Of a stretch of 64,000 bases of DNA, positions 19,228 through 29,450 are shown one piece after another; position 1 is the stretch's first letter; each line of letters begins with the position of its first letter. The stretch is from Orientallactaga sibirica (Eukaryota > Chordata > Mammalia > Rodentia > Dipodidae), in contig JAEOAD010002279.1 in the NCBI GenBank assembly GCA_036365145.1, forward strand, positions 492,001-556,000, given 5' to 3'. A program made the position numbers and the translations under genes. A model generated the notes under the pieces. It saw only the letters and a program-made list of their open reading frames with translations. It searched no databases and had not been told where the DNA came from.

Positions 19228-19618
19228 TGTGGTAGTTTGAATATATGTCCCCCAATATATTCAATGTTTTATTACTTTATAGTTTGCATCTGCAATCACC
19301 TTGCTAGAGGCAAGGTCACTGGGGGCTGGTCTTAAGGTGTGGTGATGGTTTGAGATTCCATTGTAAAGATATGCAAATGTGCCTAGCAGGAGTTCCTGAA
19401 GTGTGCTGTGTGACCTTTTGGCTGTAGTTTTGCTCTGTGTGCTGTGGTGGCTGGTTGGTTTCTCTCTCTCTCTGCTTGGTCCTGTGGAGAGCAGGGTGCT
19501 TCTCTTGCCATTATGGAACTTCCCCTGGATCTGTAAGCTTCAATAAATAATATCCCTTCCTCCATAACTGTGCCTGGTCTGGAAGTTCATCTCAGCGAAC
19601 CTGAAGCTGTCTGCAACA
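19228..19618 (+). mobile_element. Solo LTR, ERVL-MaLR-like
   Basis: A 391-bp element that begins TGTGGTAGTTTGAATATATG and ends GCTGTCTGCAACA, giving TG...CA ends. It is flanked by the perfect 5-bp duplication GTACT (19223-19227 and 19619-19623). A poly(A) signal AATAAA is at 19542-19547, preceded by the CCATTATGGAACTTCCCCTG region. A start of the type GGTAGTTTGAAT with a CCCCC block and a 5-bp duplication is typical of rodent ERVL/MaLR LTRs. No internal sequence remains. Confidence 0.85.
19542..19547 (+). promoter_or_regulatory. LTR polyadenylation signal
   Basis: AATAAA about 70 bp before the LTR 3' end, where R/U5 of this class normally carries it. Confidence 0.6.
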
Positions 19619-19623
19619 GTACT

Positions 19624-20269
19624 CATTTGCAAGAGAGAGAGAGAGAGAGAGAAACAGCTTTCTGTTCTCTGCAGGCAGTATCCCTCTTGCCTCCCTTGGT
19701 CATAATTATATAATCAGCACGTGTGCTTCTCTGTTCTCAGAGACAACCCCGAGTGTAGTCTCTCATTTGTGGCTACTTATCTATAAAACCATTAGTTCTT
19801 GGCGCTTACTAACTGCTGGCCCGAGAGAAAAACAGACAGTTCTTAAGCACACAGGCAGATAAGGCAGTATTCGTTGGTGAGAAGTGCTGTGAGGAAGGTG
19901 GGATGGTGTCTCAGAGGGTAAGGAGTGGGGATGGCTGTGATTGCAGGGGGACCAGAGAAAGAAAAAGGAGAATACTATGGGCAGAAGTAGACAGAAGTCA
20001 AGTCAAAGGGAAGGAGGGGATGGAAGGGGGTGGGGAGGGAGTAAAGAGGATCAGTCAAAAACAAAGTATGGAATGATGAGAGGCAGCAGTCTGGGGAGAG
20101 CCTGGGTGGAAGGATCTCAGTGGTGGAACAGGGACCATGATCTGGTGATAGGGAGGAAGCCTAGTGGTCCCTGCTGGAGGAGGTGTGTCACTGTGTGTGT
20201 TGGGCGGGGTGGGCACGGATCTTGAGTTGACCTTTCCAGGTGTGCTCTGAGTCAGCTTGTGCTTGCTTG
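19624..20269. other. Unique, purine-rich in part
   Basis: A (GA)n run at 19634-19652 and a G/A-rich stretch at 19940-20060. The 94-codon frame at 19941-20225 is a Lys/Gly/Arg-rich product of that purine bias. Confidence 0.4.
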
Positions 20270-20285
20270 CTGATACTGGCTTCTT

Positions 20286-20503
20286 CTTTTTCTTTTCCTT
20301 TTAAATATTTTATTTATTTATTTATTTGAAAGAGAGAGAAAAAGAGAGAGAGAATGGGTGTGTCAGGGTCTCAAGCCACTGTAAATGAACTTGGGACGCA
20401 TGCACCACCATGTGCATCTGGCTTATGTGGGTCCTGGAGAATCGAACTGGGATCCTTTGGCTTTGCAGGAAAACACCTTTACTGCTAAGCTATCTCTCCA
20501 GCC
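20286..20503 (-). mobile_element. Dip-like tRNA SINE, form A
   Basis: Antisense copy flanked by CTGATACTGGCTTCT on the left (about 20270-20284) and CTGATACTGGTTTCT on the right (20504-20518), a 15-bp duplication with one mismatch. It interrupts an LTR-like sequence. Confidence 0.93.
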
Positions 20504-20685
20504 CCTGATACTGGTTTCTCTCTCACTCTGCTGTGGATGGACGGGTGCAGAAGTGAGCCATCTTCTTCCACCATGATGAAGCTGCGTCTGGAATCTATAA
20601 GCCTGAAATAAACCCTTTCCTTCCATAGGCTGCTTGCAATTGGGTGTTTGTCCCAGCAATGCAAAGGAGAATACACTGTAGTTGA
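20504..20685 (+). mobile_element. LTR fragment, MaLR-like
   Basis: CATGATGAAGCTGCGTCTGG, GAATCTATAAGCCTGAAATA and CAGCAATGCAAAGGAG follow the pattern of rodent MaLR LTR ends, with an AATAAA in CTGAAATAAACCC. Its 5' part, if present, lies left of the SINE but could not be delimited. Confidence 0.55.
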
Positions 20686-21076
20686 GAGAAAGGGAAGAGA
20701 GAGAGAGAGAGAGAGCACTTAGAAGGTAGAACAGTGGTCTTGACTATCAGTTACTGACAATGGGACCAAGGTGTGTGTGGGTAGCAGGATTTGAACTTGG
20801 TAAGACAGATGACAGACATGTTTGGCTCCAGAGTTGATAGTTGTACCTGTGTCCATGTGAGACCATTTTGTTGATCTGATGACAAAGCCCATAAAACCTT
20901 TCCTGGCTTTGTGAATTTTGAACTGTACTTGTCATAGGGAGAAAATTCTTGGTTGATTTCTTTGGCATTTCAGACTTTTTTTTTTTTGCCTCCAGCTACA
21001 GTATGTCTTAGAAAAAAGATCATGGGTTTTAGGGCAAGACTCACCTGAGTTAAAACTCTTAGATGGTTGACTGAGA
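20686..21076. other. Unique sequence
   Basis: A short (GA)n at 20697-20716 and a T-run at 20975-20985. Nothing coding. Confidence 0.4.
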
Positions 21077-21090
21077 GTACCTTTCTAATT

Positions 21091-21284
21091 AAAAAAAATT
21101 TTTTTAAATTTATTTGAGAGAGAGAGAGAGAAACAATAGGTGTGCCAGGACCTCCAGCCACTGCAAATGAACTCCAGACATATGCACCATCTTGTGCATC
21201 TGACTTACATGGGTTCTGGGGAATTGAACTGGGTCCTTTGGCTTTGCAGGCAAGTGCCTTAACCACTAAGCCATCTCTGTAGCC
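21091..21284 (-). mobile_element. Dip-like tRNA SINE, form A
   Basis: Antisense copy between exact repeats GTACCTTTCTAATT (21077-21090 and 21289-21302). Its head has changed to CCATCTCTGTAGCC. Confidence 0.93.
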
Positions 21285-21302
21285 TGGGGTACCTTTCTAA
21301 TT

Positions 21303-21757
21303 CAATGCTTCCAACCCTCAGTTTTCTCAAATACAGGATGGGCTTAATGATAAGCCCGCTTCTTGCAGATGTATACTGAAACATTGGGTGCAATGGCATT
21401 TGTGAAAATACCTACACTAGTGCATAGTAAGGTCTTACTGAAAGTTACTTGTTCCAGAATCCTATTTCAGATATATAGTTGTTCTCTGTTTAGTCTTTGA
21501 GGAATCTCCATTCAGCCTTCATTACAGGATGTGTTGGTTACATTCACATCCACAGTGTACAAGAGTTCTGTTTCCTCCACATCTTTGGAGGAAGAGGCTG
21601 GGGAAGGTCAATAGGACACCTATAACTTGAAAAGGAAAAGGAGAACTGGGGCCAAAGATTACAAGAAGGGAGAAGAAAGAACCAACCCAAGCATAATGGA
21701 TGAAAATGACATGAGGAAACCGATTACTGAACATCTCATTCAAAAAATAATCTTAAT
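21303..21757. other. Unique sequence
   Basis: No recognised repeat. AGCTCTG-poor, moderately AT-rich DNA with no convincing frame. Confidence 0.35.
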
Positions 21758-22009
21758 GGGCTGGAGAGATGGCTTAGCAGTTAAGGCGCCTGCCTCCTAA
21801 GCCTAAGAACGCTGGTTCCAATCTCCAGCGGTTCCAATCTCCAGGTCCCACGTTTAGCCAGATGCAATGTGACTCAAGGGCGCAATGCTGCACTTGACCA
21901 CAAGGGGGCACACATCTGGATTTTGTTCACAGCAACCGAGACACTGCTGGCGCGCCCATCTCTGTCTTCTTCTCCCTCTCTCTCTCTCTCTCTCTCTCTC
22001 AAAAAAAAA
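21758..22009 (+). mobile_element. Dip-like tRNA SINE, form B with duplicated B box
   Basis: Form B copy in which GGTTCCAATCTCCAGC is immediately repeated as GGTTCCAATCTCCAGG (21812-21844). This duplicates the Pol III B-box segment. The same duplication is found in the copy at 57924. Target repeats contain ATCTTAATG on both sides. Confidence 0.92.
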
Positions 22010-22139
22010 TCTTAATGAAGAGAGGGGCAATAAAAAGTGTGTGGTGCTACCAGGAGATGGTGCAATCTTGAAAAGGTAGGACCTGGTTGGAGTTCTGCTT
22101 TTGCAAAGGATTAAGATTCAGTCTTTTCAGGTCTCTATT
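22010..22139. other. Unique spacer
   Basis: No feature seen. Confidence 0.3.
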
Positions 22140-22396
22140 TGATTCTTGGCTATCATGACCTGAACATCTTTCCTCCACTGTGTCCTTCCACAGTGACGAC
22201 CCACCTCACCCCAGGTCATGAGGTTAACAGCTGTGCTCTACATCTTTCGAAAGTGTTGATCTGCTTCCACACAGCTCCAGAATCAATGGAGTGAAGTGGT
22301 CATGAGCTTAATCATTAAATCAAAATAAATCTTCATCCCTCTGGGTTGACTTTTCTTGGGAGTCTTGCCTCCATCTGATAAAGCTGACTAACACAG
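22140..22396 (+). mobile_element. Possible LTR 3' portion
   Basis: TCAAAATAAATCTTCATCCC gives a poly(A) signal near 22322, and the end CTGACTAACACA has the look of a MaLR-type LTR terminus. No TG start or target duplication could be fixed, so the call is tentative. Confidence 0.4.
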
Positions 22397-22846
22397 TGCC
22401 GTGTCTATATCGTCATATTGGCTTTCCAGAACATTCTTGGGGAGCTGCTCCAGTTCCCACTGTACAGAAGAGAAACACAGCCGCACGCGTGCAGGCATCA
22501 CGCCTTGCTGGTAACATCAAGCAGGTTGATTCTGTACAGCTCCACTCAACAGAACTCAGTGTGCTAGGCACCTTGTGAATGTTAAAACCGCAGGTATGTC
22601 CTTGGCTTCATCAGGGGAGCCATGCTCAGTCTCATCCCTCTTGCCCTGTTCTTCAGGAGGGCCCATTCCAAAGATAACGAGTGCAGGCTGGTCTTTATGC
22701 AGTACGACATAGCCTTTACGAATTTAGCCAATGCCAGAGGTCTTGCCTTCTGTCTACATTCTCATCTTCCCGTCCATGGCCCTACTCTATCTCTGTGTCT
22801 GCTTATATTCTTTCTTAGTTGCACTTCTCATTCTACATTGTTTCTT
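22397..22846. other. Unique sequence
   Basis: A pyrimidine-rich stretch (22740-22840: CTACATTCTCATCTTCCC and following) might be an L2 relic. I do not call it firmly. Confidence 0.35.
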
Positions 22847-23070
22847 ATTTTTTTTTTTTTTTTTTAAATATTTGAGCAAGACAGAGAGGAAGAGGCAGAG
22901 CAAGAGAGAATGGGTGCGCCAGAGGCCTCTCAGCCTTTGTGAAAGAACTCCAGACGTGTGCGCCCCCTTGTGGGCAAGCATGGCATTGCACCCTTGCATC
23001 ACTTTTGCGTCTGGGCGTTCTTAGGCTTGGCAGGCAGGCGCTTTTACTGCTAAGCCATCTCTCCAGCCCC
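22847..23070 (-). mobile_element. Dip-like tRNA SINE, form B, deleted
   Basis: Antisense form B copy. The region of the reversed B box is missing (TTTTGCGTCTGGGCGTTCTT joins across it), so it cannot drive Pol III transcription normally. Confidence 0.9.
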
Positions 23071-23194
23071 TTTCCTTCCTTCCTTCCTTTCTTCCTTCCT
23101 TCCTTCCTTCCTTCCTTCCTTCCTTCCTTCCTTCCTTTCTTTCCTTCCTCTCCTTCCTTCCTTCCTTCCTTCCTTCCTTCCTTCCTTCCTTCTC

Positions 23195-23251
<57 letters not shown>

Positions 23252-23252
23252 T
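23071..23252 (+). repeat. (TTCC)n/(TTTC)n microsatellite
   Basis: About 180 bp of tetranucleotide repeat, changing from TTCC to TTTC units at about 23193. It abuts the head of the preceding SINE. Long poly-Glu/Lys/Arg and poly-Ser/Leu/Phe frames arise from it and are not genes. Confidence 0.95.
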
Positions 23253-23500
23253 TTCTCCCTTTCATCCTTTTCTATGTTGCTTTCACACATATTAAATTAG
23301 ACCCAGGGGTTTTGACTTAGAAGGAGAGAGTCAGCAATTACCAGGCCATTGTCTCTCTTGGGCCTGTTTGTGGCCTCCATGGGAAGATTTTTCCTTAGCA
23401 TACCCAATCTGACCTGGGAATTGGGAACTACTGTGTAACCCACGGGATATCAGGGGAAACAAACACACACACATAATTATCCTAAAGTTCATTTCTGTAA
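23253..23500. other. Unique spacer
   Basis: Contains a short (ACAC)n at 23462-23474. Nothing else recognised. Confidence 0.35.
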
Positions 23501-23745
23501 AATGCTGCTACCGATATGGGCGAAATCTGGGAACCTGGGTTTACATCATGCGTTTACCACTTAAGAGCTTCATGACCTCATGTAAGTCACTTAACCTCAG
23601 TTTTTGTTTGTGCAAAATGAGTACGTCCACAAGGGTTGTTATAAAGATTAAGTTACATAATCCACCTACGATGCTTGGCACAATGCCTGGAGTATCATAA
23701 GCTCTCTATAAATCTCAGCTATTCGTCATGACCACAGAGTACTTA
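23501..23745 (+). mobile_element. MIR SINE, nearly full length
   Basis: Good match along the element: GGGAACCTGGGTTTACATCA, ACCACTTAAGAGCTTCATGA, AGTCACTTAACCTCAG, GCAAAATGAGTACG, AAGGGTTGTTATAAAGATTA and CTTGGCACAATGCCTGGAG. Confidence 0.85.
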
Positions 23746-24354
23746 ATGGACATGATGGATCTAAAAGCATTCTGTAAACTGCAAAGGATGATACCACTGT
23801 GAGTTATATCTATATTTCAGCGATTGTTCTTTTGACCCCTGGTTGTCGTTCTTTTTTTTTTTTTTTTTTAATTTGGGTTTTGTATTTTTTATCCTTCAAT
23901 AACATGCTATTAATAATATAAGAACTCCTTCCAGACCCTTAATTTCCCCCGAATCTAGGGCATCAAAGGCCATCCCATCCCTTTATACCCCCAGAAATGA
24001 GAAATCAGCCAAAGGCTGTGTAATTTCATTTTACCCTTCACTATTCTCACTGAGCCCAGTAGTCCTTCCTGTTTAAATTAACTGAGTGGTTGAGCTTGGA
24101 ATTCCTTCATCAGCACCTCTAGCTAACCAGTGTCTACGATGGTTAAAATGCACTGACCCTCCTTAAAGAAATTACAAGGCAACGAAACAGATGGAAAGAA
24201 TCAAAGGGGGTGTGCTGGGAAACAGGAAGGAGAAAAAACGTATGTTGCCAAGACGTCAACTCATTACTGGGGTGTCAGCCTGGCGGCGTGAGACACGTAA
24301 GTCCAGGCACACGGTGCTGCTGGGGAGAGCCTGTGTCAGAGAGCACCATGTGCT
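23746..24354. other. Unique sequence with T-run
   Basis: A run of 19 T at 23851-23869, then AT-rich non-repetitive DNA. No gene. Confidence 0.4.
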
Positions 24355-24357
24355 TCT

Positions 24358-24571
24358 TTTTAAAAAAATATAATTTATTTATTTAAGAAGAAGAGGCAGA
24401 GAGAGAGAGAGAGAGAGAGAATGGGCACACCAGGGCCTCCAGCCTCTGCAAACGAACTCCAGATGCATGCGCCCCCTTGTGCATCTGGCTAACATGGGTC
24501 CTGGAGAATCAAATTGGGATCTTTTGGCTTTGCAGGCAAACGCCTTAACCGTTAAGCCACCTCTCCAGCCC
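24358..24571 (-). mobile_element. Dip-like tRNA SINE, form A
   Basis: Antisense copy from the AAAAAAATATAATTTATTTA tail to CTCTCCAGCCCC. The reversed B box is mutated to GAGAATCAAATTGGG. Confidence 0.92.
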
Positions 24572-25089
24572 CCAGGTTGCTGTCTTTTGTGCTGGCACTA
24601 GCAGTCTTTTCCCAGGAAGGTAAGTGAAGTGAACCCCTCTGAAGTGCTGGTATGGGAGGGAAATAATGATAGCTTATGAGACAGCTGTGTTATTTCAAGC
24701 TCTTATTGTAGGTGGTTCTTGCGTTCCGGTGACCATGATTGTGACCTGCTTTATATTGGATCCATACCATAATAAGCCCTGCTCTTGTCTGCCAGGATAC
24801 CCCCAACACTACAGCTTTAGCCTCTAAGCGTGTGAAATGGTTTTGAATGCAAATGGAGGTCTCACAACTGTCTGACCCAATACTGTCCTTCATCATGGGG
24901 AAGGCGTGGTGGTAAATGTTTCTGAAAGGCCTCAGAAACAAAGCAGTTATCAGCTGATTTGAACTGATGCCTGCTGTTACCTGGAATGGTCTTTTGAAAC
25001 ATTTTTTTTTCTTCTTTTCTGCTGGTTTAAGACATACTGGTGCTATGGAAAGCCACCCAGTTCCATTCATAGCCATGCTTCTCTTTTCT
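24572..25089. other. Unique sequence
   Basis: No transposon recognised apart from a T-run at 25000-25010. The 169-codon minus frame (24690-25199) enters from the next SINE's GA tract and is spurious. Confidence 0.4.
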
Positions 25090-25103
25090 TCAGGCATCTT
25101 CTT

Positions 25104-25121
25104 CTTCTTTCTATTTTTATT

Positions 25122-25179
<58 letters not shown>

Positions 25180-25378
25180 CAGAGAGAGAATGGGCACACC
25201 AGGGCCTTTTCAGCTGCTGTGAATGAACTCCAGACACGTGCACCCCCTTGTGGTCGAGTGTGGCATTGCGCCCTCGCATCACTTTTGCATCTGGCTAAAT
25301 GTGGGACCTGGAGATTTGAACAGACGTTCTTAGGCTTTGCAGGCAGGCGCCTTAACCGCTAAGCCATCTCTCCAGCCC
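25104..25378 (-). mobile_element. Dip-like tRNA SINE, form B
   Basis: Antisense form B with an expanded (GA)n of about 50 bp. Exact duplication TCAGGCATCTTCTT at 25090-25103 and 25379-25392. Confidence 0.94.
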
Positions 25379-25449
25379 TCAGGCATCTTCTTTTATGTTA
25401 AAGACTTGATCTGTTACACACTTCTGATCAAGAAGGAATTAACAAGGGT

Positions 25450-25467
25450 GTGTGTGTGTGTGTGTAT
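25450..25467 (+). repeat. Short (TG)n
   Basis: Nine TG units in otherwise unique sequence. Confidence 0.8.
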
Positions 25468-25538
25468 ACTGTGCCAGCAGACCTCAAACTTCAGCATGCT
25501 TTAGAATTTTCTAGAGCACTTATTAAAACTCCACTTGT

Positions 25539-25770
25539 GGGCTGGAGGGATAGCTTATTGGTTAAGGCGTTTGCCTGCAAAGCTAAAGCACCTCAGGTTC
25601 GATTCCCCAGGACCCACATTAGCCAGATGCACAAGGGAGTGCACACATCTGGTGCAGTGGCTAGAGGCCCCGGTGTGCCCATTCTCACTCTCTGTGCCCA
25701 TTCTTTCTCTTTTTCTCCCTCTTTCTCTGTCAAATAAATAAATAAATAAATAAAAAAAAATATTTTTTAA
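25539..25770 (+). mobile_element. Dip-like tRNA SINE, form A
   Basis: Complete copy with a duplicated TTCTCACTCTCTGTGCCCA / TTCTTTCTC end and an (AAAT)n tail. It inserted directly upstream of another SINE, and CCACTTGTGGGCTGGAG occurs at both heads. Confidence 0.9.
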
Positions 25771-25788
25771 AACCCAGTCCACTTGTGG

Positions 25789-26150
25789 GCTGGAGAGTTA
25801 GCACAGTGGTTAGGAATGCTTGCACACAAGAGTGAGGGACTAAAACAGGCTGAGATCACCAGAGTTCAATTCCCCAGCAGAGCATGGCCATGCATACCTA
25901 ACCCAAGTCCTGTGGTGGAGTAGGGGGGTGGAGACTACCTAATCGCTGGGCTCTGCTCTGGATTTGAGAGACTCTGTCTGCAGGAAGCTGGTGGATGCAG
26001 GAAAACAGGAGGACCCTTGACGTGTTCCTCTGGTCTATTCATGTATAAGGCATGTATATTTCCACACACATGCATGCTCATATATAGCACATCACACACC
26101 ACCTGATACATAGGGTACACTAACACACACATACCACACACAAAAAGGAA
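25789..26150 (+). mobile_element. Older tRNA-derived SINE (B2/ID-like)
   Basis: Head GGGCTGGAGAGTTAGCACAG with B box GAGTTCAATTCCCC, but the body (GAGCATGGCCATGCATACC and onwards) differs from Dip-like copies. The end is rich in CACACA. It probably predates the Dip-like expansion. Confidence 0.6.
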
Positions 26151-27319
26151 AAAATAACAAAAGCAGCTCTTGCTGGCTAAGCCCCATCTCTAGGGTTACT
26201 GACTCCATAGTTCTAAGTGGAAATAACGAAAATTTGAATTTTCCACATAGATCCACAGTGACTCTGATGCCACAAGGACCTCAGAGGTCCTTAAATGCCT
26301 TAGAGGACTCCTGGCATATATGGTAAGCGCAGGTTCTTAGAACAAAATGTCCTTTAAGAAGCATGGAGGTGAAGGTGTGCACAAAAGGTGGCTGCACAGA
26401 GAAGGGGGTGGTAAATGCAGAACAGGGCAACAGGAAACATTGGGAAAGGTGTGTGTGTGGGGGCTTTCAGTAAAACCCTGAAGCCTGGAGAATAATGGGC
26501 AGGTGTCAAAGCCTCAAAAGGTGTTGGGGTTGCCTTTTCTTCCTTCTCCTCCCTTGTCTGGGTGTGTGTGTGGGGGGGTGAAGGACTAGCTCCATGGAAA
26601 TCTCTTCTCTGCTTGCATGACAAGCTGTAACTCCTGGGGGGGTCCCCGGAATGAGACTGCCTTTTGCCTGTCCCTTGGAACAGGCTAGAGAGAATCCATT
26701 TCTTACAGAAACAAGAACACCATTCCCTGTGTGTGCCCCCAGGGAACCGCAGAGAAATTAAAAATGGAATTAACAGTTCATCTGGAAACCTTTCTTTTTT
26801 AGAAATCATACGCTTAGCTCACCCGTCCATGCACACTCGTTTCTGAGACACCCACTCTAATGATGCCGTATGGGAGCCCTGTTGCTTTCTCATATGACTG
26901 AGGGACAAAGGGTGGCCAGTGACAAGGGGACAAACGAGGTGTGGCAGGAACTTGGTAGGAGAGATGAAGATGGGAGATGGCAGCTCCTGCCCCTCCACGG
27001 ATGAGCCAGCTGAGTGAGGCTGTTCTCAGCTTCCCAGTCAGGATAGAGCCCATAGAAGCAGCTTCTGGAGCAGTAGGCATGGTGTTGGCTTACGAGGGTT
27101 GCTTACAGGGACAGAATCATAGAGGATCAGGGGGACCAAAGATGTGGTAAGTGGGGAGTGCCATCAATGGCTGAGGCCTGAGCAGAGCCGTGTCCAGGTG
27201 GAGTTAGGCAAGAAAGTTCATCGCTATGAATGTGGAAGGTTCTTTTGTAACTGGGAATTTTAGGGCAAAAGCCAGGGCTACCGTGGGCTAGGCTCAGCCC
27301 CTTGTGTCAGTATGCCAAT
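26151..27319. other. Long unique block, no gene seen
   Basis: About 1.17 kb without recognised repeats except small G-runs (26568-26576, 26636-26643). A 151-codon minus frame (26354-26809) is Ser/Pro/His-rich with no domain I know. Without homology or splice evidence I leave it uncalled. Confidence 0.4.
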
Positions 27320-27329
27320 TAAAGAGACA

Positions 27330-27530
27330 GGTAGGATCTGGGGAGACGGCTCATTGGTTAAAGGCAATTACTTGCAAGGCTGCCAACCAGAGTTCAGATC
27401 CCCAGCACCCACATAAAGCTGGATGCAAAGTGGCATGTGAGTGAGTGACCCCAATGTACCTACACAGGGGGAAGTCAGAGTCGGAGTCCTGAAGCTTGCA
27501 ACCCAGTTAGTCTGGCTTTCCCAGAGGCAA
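27330..27530 (+). mobile_element. Older tRNA-derived SINE (B2-like)
   Basis: GGATCTGGGGAGACGGCTCA head, B box GAGTTCAGATCCCCAGCACC and ACATAAAGCTGGATGCAAAG resemble the general B2/ID superfamily more than the Dip-like consensus. The 3' end is unclear. Confidence 0.6.
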
Positions 27531-27561
27531 ATGACAATAAGAAAGACCTTTTTTCTTTCTT

Positions 27562-27788
27562 TCTTTTTTTTAAAAATTTATTTATTTACAAGCAGAGAGA
27601 GAGGGAGAGGGAGGGAGAAGAGAGGCAGACAGAGAGAGAATGGGCACGGCAGGGCCTCCAGCCACTGCAAACGAACTCCAGATGCATGTGTCCTTGTGCA
27701 TCTGACTTACATGGGTCCTGGAGAATTGAACTGGGATCCTTTGTCGTCGCAGGCAAATGCCTTAACCGCTAAGCCATCTCTCCAGCCT
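27562..27788 (-). mobile_element. Dip-like tRNA SINE, form A
   Basis: Antisense copy from the T-rich tail through AAGCAGAGAGAGAGGGAG to CTCTCCAGCC. GAAAGACCTTTTTTC and GGAAGACTTTTTTTT stand on either side as target repeats. Confidence 0.92.
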
Positions 27789-27881
27789 GGAAGACTTTTT
27801 TTTTCAAACAAGATGGAAGGACAGGAGCAACATTTCAAACTTGTCCTCTGATCTCTACAGGTGCTGTAGCACAAGCATAAC

Positions 27882-28002
27882 CATACACATATACACACAT
27901 ACACCCATATACCCATACACCCATATACACATACACACATACACATATACACACATACACACATACACACATATACACATATACACACATATACACATAC
28001 AC

Positions 28003-28033
<31 letters not shown>

Positions 28034-28129
28034 TATACACACACACATACACATATACCCATACACATATACACACACACATACACATATACACACATAC
28101 ACACATACACATATACACACATACACACA
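27882..28129 (+). repeat. (CATATACA)n / (CACA) microsatellite
   Basis: About 250 bp of degenerate CATACACATATACAC units. All six frames give Tyr/Ile/His/Thr or Cys/Val/Met-rich peptides of 70-140 residues, none of which is a gene. Confidence 0.95.
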
Positions 28130-28149
28130 ACTACAAATGCAGAATTCTT

Positions 28150-28197
28150 TTTGTATTTTTAAATTTTTTTTAAGATTTTTAAATTTTTTATGTATTT

Positions 28198-28237
<40 letters not shown>

Positions 28238-28387
28238 ATGGGTGTGCCAGGGCCTCTAGCCACTGCAAATGAACTCCAGATGCACATGCCACCATGTGCA
28301 TCCAGCTTACATGGGACCTGGAGAATCAAACCTGGGTCCTTAGGCATCACAGACATGTGCCTTAACAGCTAAGTCATCTCTCCAGCC
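28150..28387 (-). mobile_element. Dip-like tRNA SINE, form A
   Basis: Antisense copy with a (GA)n of 26 bp and GAGAATCAAACCTGGGTCC. CTTTTTGTATTTTT flanks both sides (28146 and 28389). Confidence 0.92.
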
Positions 28388-28402
28388 CTCTTTTTGTATT
28401 TT

Positions 28403-28441
<39 letters not shown>

Positions 28442-28492
28442 ACACAGGGCCTCCAGCCACTGCAAATGAACTCCAGACATGTATACCATCTT
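28403..28492 (-). mobile_element. Dip-like SINE, form B, tail half
   Basis: (GA)n then CAGGGCCTCCAGCCACTGC and CTCCAGACATGTATACCATC. The copy breaks off here where an L1 3' end is inserted and resumes at about 28941. Confidence 0.85.
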
Positions 28493-28940
28493 TTTTTAAA
28501 AATTTAATTAATTTTTTTATTGACAACTTCTGTAATTGTAGACAATGACCCATGGTAATTCCCATCCCTCCCCCACTTTCCCCTTTGAAACTCCACTCTC
28601 CATCATATCCCCTCCCCATCTCAATCAGTCTCTTTTATTTTGTTGTTATCATCTTTTCCTCCTATTATGAGGGTCTTATGTAGGTAGTGTCAGGCACTGT
28701 GAGGTCATGGATATCCAGGTCATTTTGTGTCTGGAGGAGCACGTTGTAAGGAGTCCTACCCTTCCTTTGGCTCTTACATTCTTTCCTCCCCCTTTCCGCA
28801 ATGGACCCTGAACCTTGGAAGGTGTGATAGAGATGTTTCAGTGCTGAGCACTCCTCTGTCCCTTCTTCTCAGCACCATGGTGCCTTCTGAGTCATCCCAA
28901 GGTCACCGCCATCTGAAAAGAGAAGCTTCTCTAAGCAAAA
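28493..28940 (-). mobile_element. L1 3' UTR inserted in a SINE
   Basis: Same L1 tail as at 18488: TTTATTGACAACTTCTGTAA, AACTCCACTCTCCATCATAT, GAGGGTCTTATGTAGG and CAATGGACCCTGAACCTTGG. Here it extends further, through GAGCACTCCTCTGTCC to ATCCCAAGGTCACCGCC. CCATCTT occurs on both sides as a possible short target repeat. Confidence 0.8.
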
Positions 28941-29094
28941 TTGAGAGTAGCCACTTGTGCCATCTTGTGCACATGTACAGCACCACATTCTTGTGTCACC
29001 TTTGTGCATCTGGCTTACATTGGATCTAGAGAGTTGAACATGGGTCCTTAGGCTTCGCGGGCAAGCACCTTAACTGCTAAGCCACCTCTCCAGC
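28941..29094 (-). mobile_element. Dip-like SINE, form B, head half
   Basis: Continues from GCCACTTGTGCCATCTTGTG through GCACCACATTCTTGTGTC to CCACCTCTCCAGCTC. It restores the element interrupted at 28492. Confidence 0.85.
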
Positions 29095-29203
29095 TCAATC
29101 TACAGAAATTTTTTAAAAAGTGACAAGTAATGGTGAAAAACAGAGATAGAGCTGTTCGGTGTGGCTGCATTAGGAAAGGGAACTTTAAAAAATGGTCTCC
29201 AGT

Positions 29204-29438
29204 GGGCTGGAGAAATGGCTTAGTGGTTAAGGCATTTGCCTGTGAAGCCAAAGGATCCCAGTTCTATTCTCCAGGGCCCACGTAAGCCAGATGCACAAGG
29301 GGCACATGCATCTGGAGTTTGTTTGCAGTGGCTGGAGGCCCTGGTGTGCCCATTCTCTCTCTGTCTGCCTCTCTTCTATCTCTCTCTCTCTCTCTGCTTG
29401 CAAATACATAAATAAAAATTTATTTATATAAAAAAAAA
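29204..29438 (+). mobile_element. Dip-like tRNA SINE, form A
   Basis: Complete copy with exact duplication GGTCTCCAGTG at 29194-29204 and 29440-29450. Its B box is AGTTCTATTCTCC, mutated. Confidence 0.93.
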
Positions 29439-29450
29439 AGGTCTCCAGTG

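Noticed and set aside
22939..23295. Poly Ser/Phe/Leu frame and its poly Lys/Glu partner
   Set aside because: Translation of the TTCC/TTTC repeat.
24690..25199. 169-codon minus frame
   Set aside because: It starts in the (GA)n tract of a SINE, giving a poly-Ser/Leu leader, and continues by chance.
26354..26809. 151-codon minus frame
   Set aside because: Pro/Ser/His-rich, partly from G-run translation, without recognisable domains.
27707..28173. Cys/Val/Met- and Tyr/Ile/His-rich frames
   Set aside because: Products of the CATATACA microsatellite in all frames.
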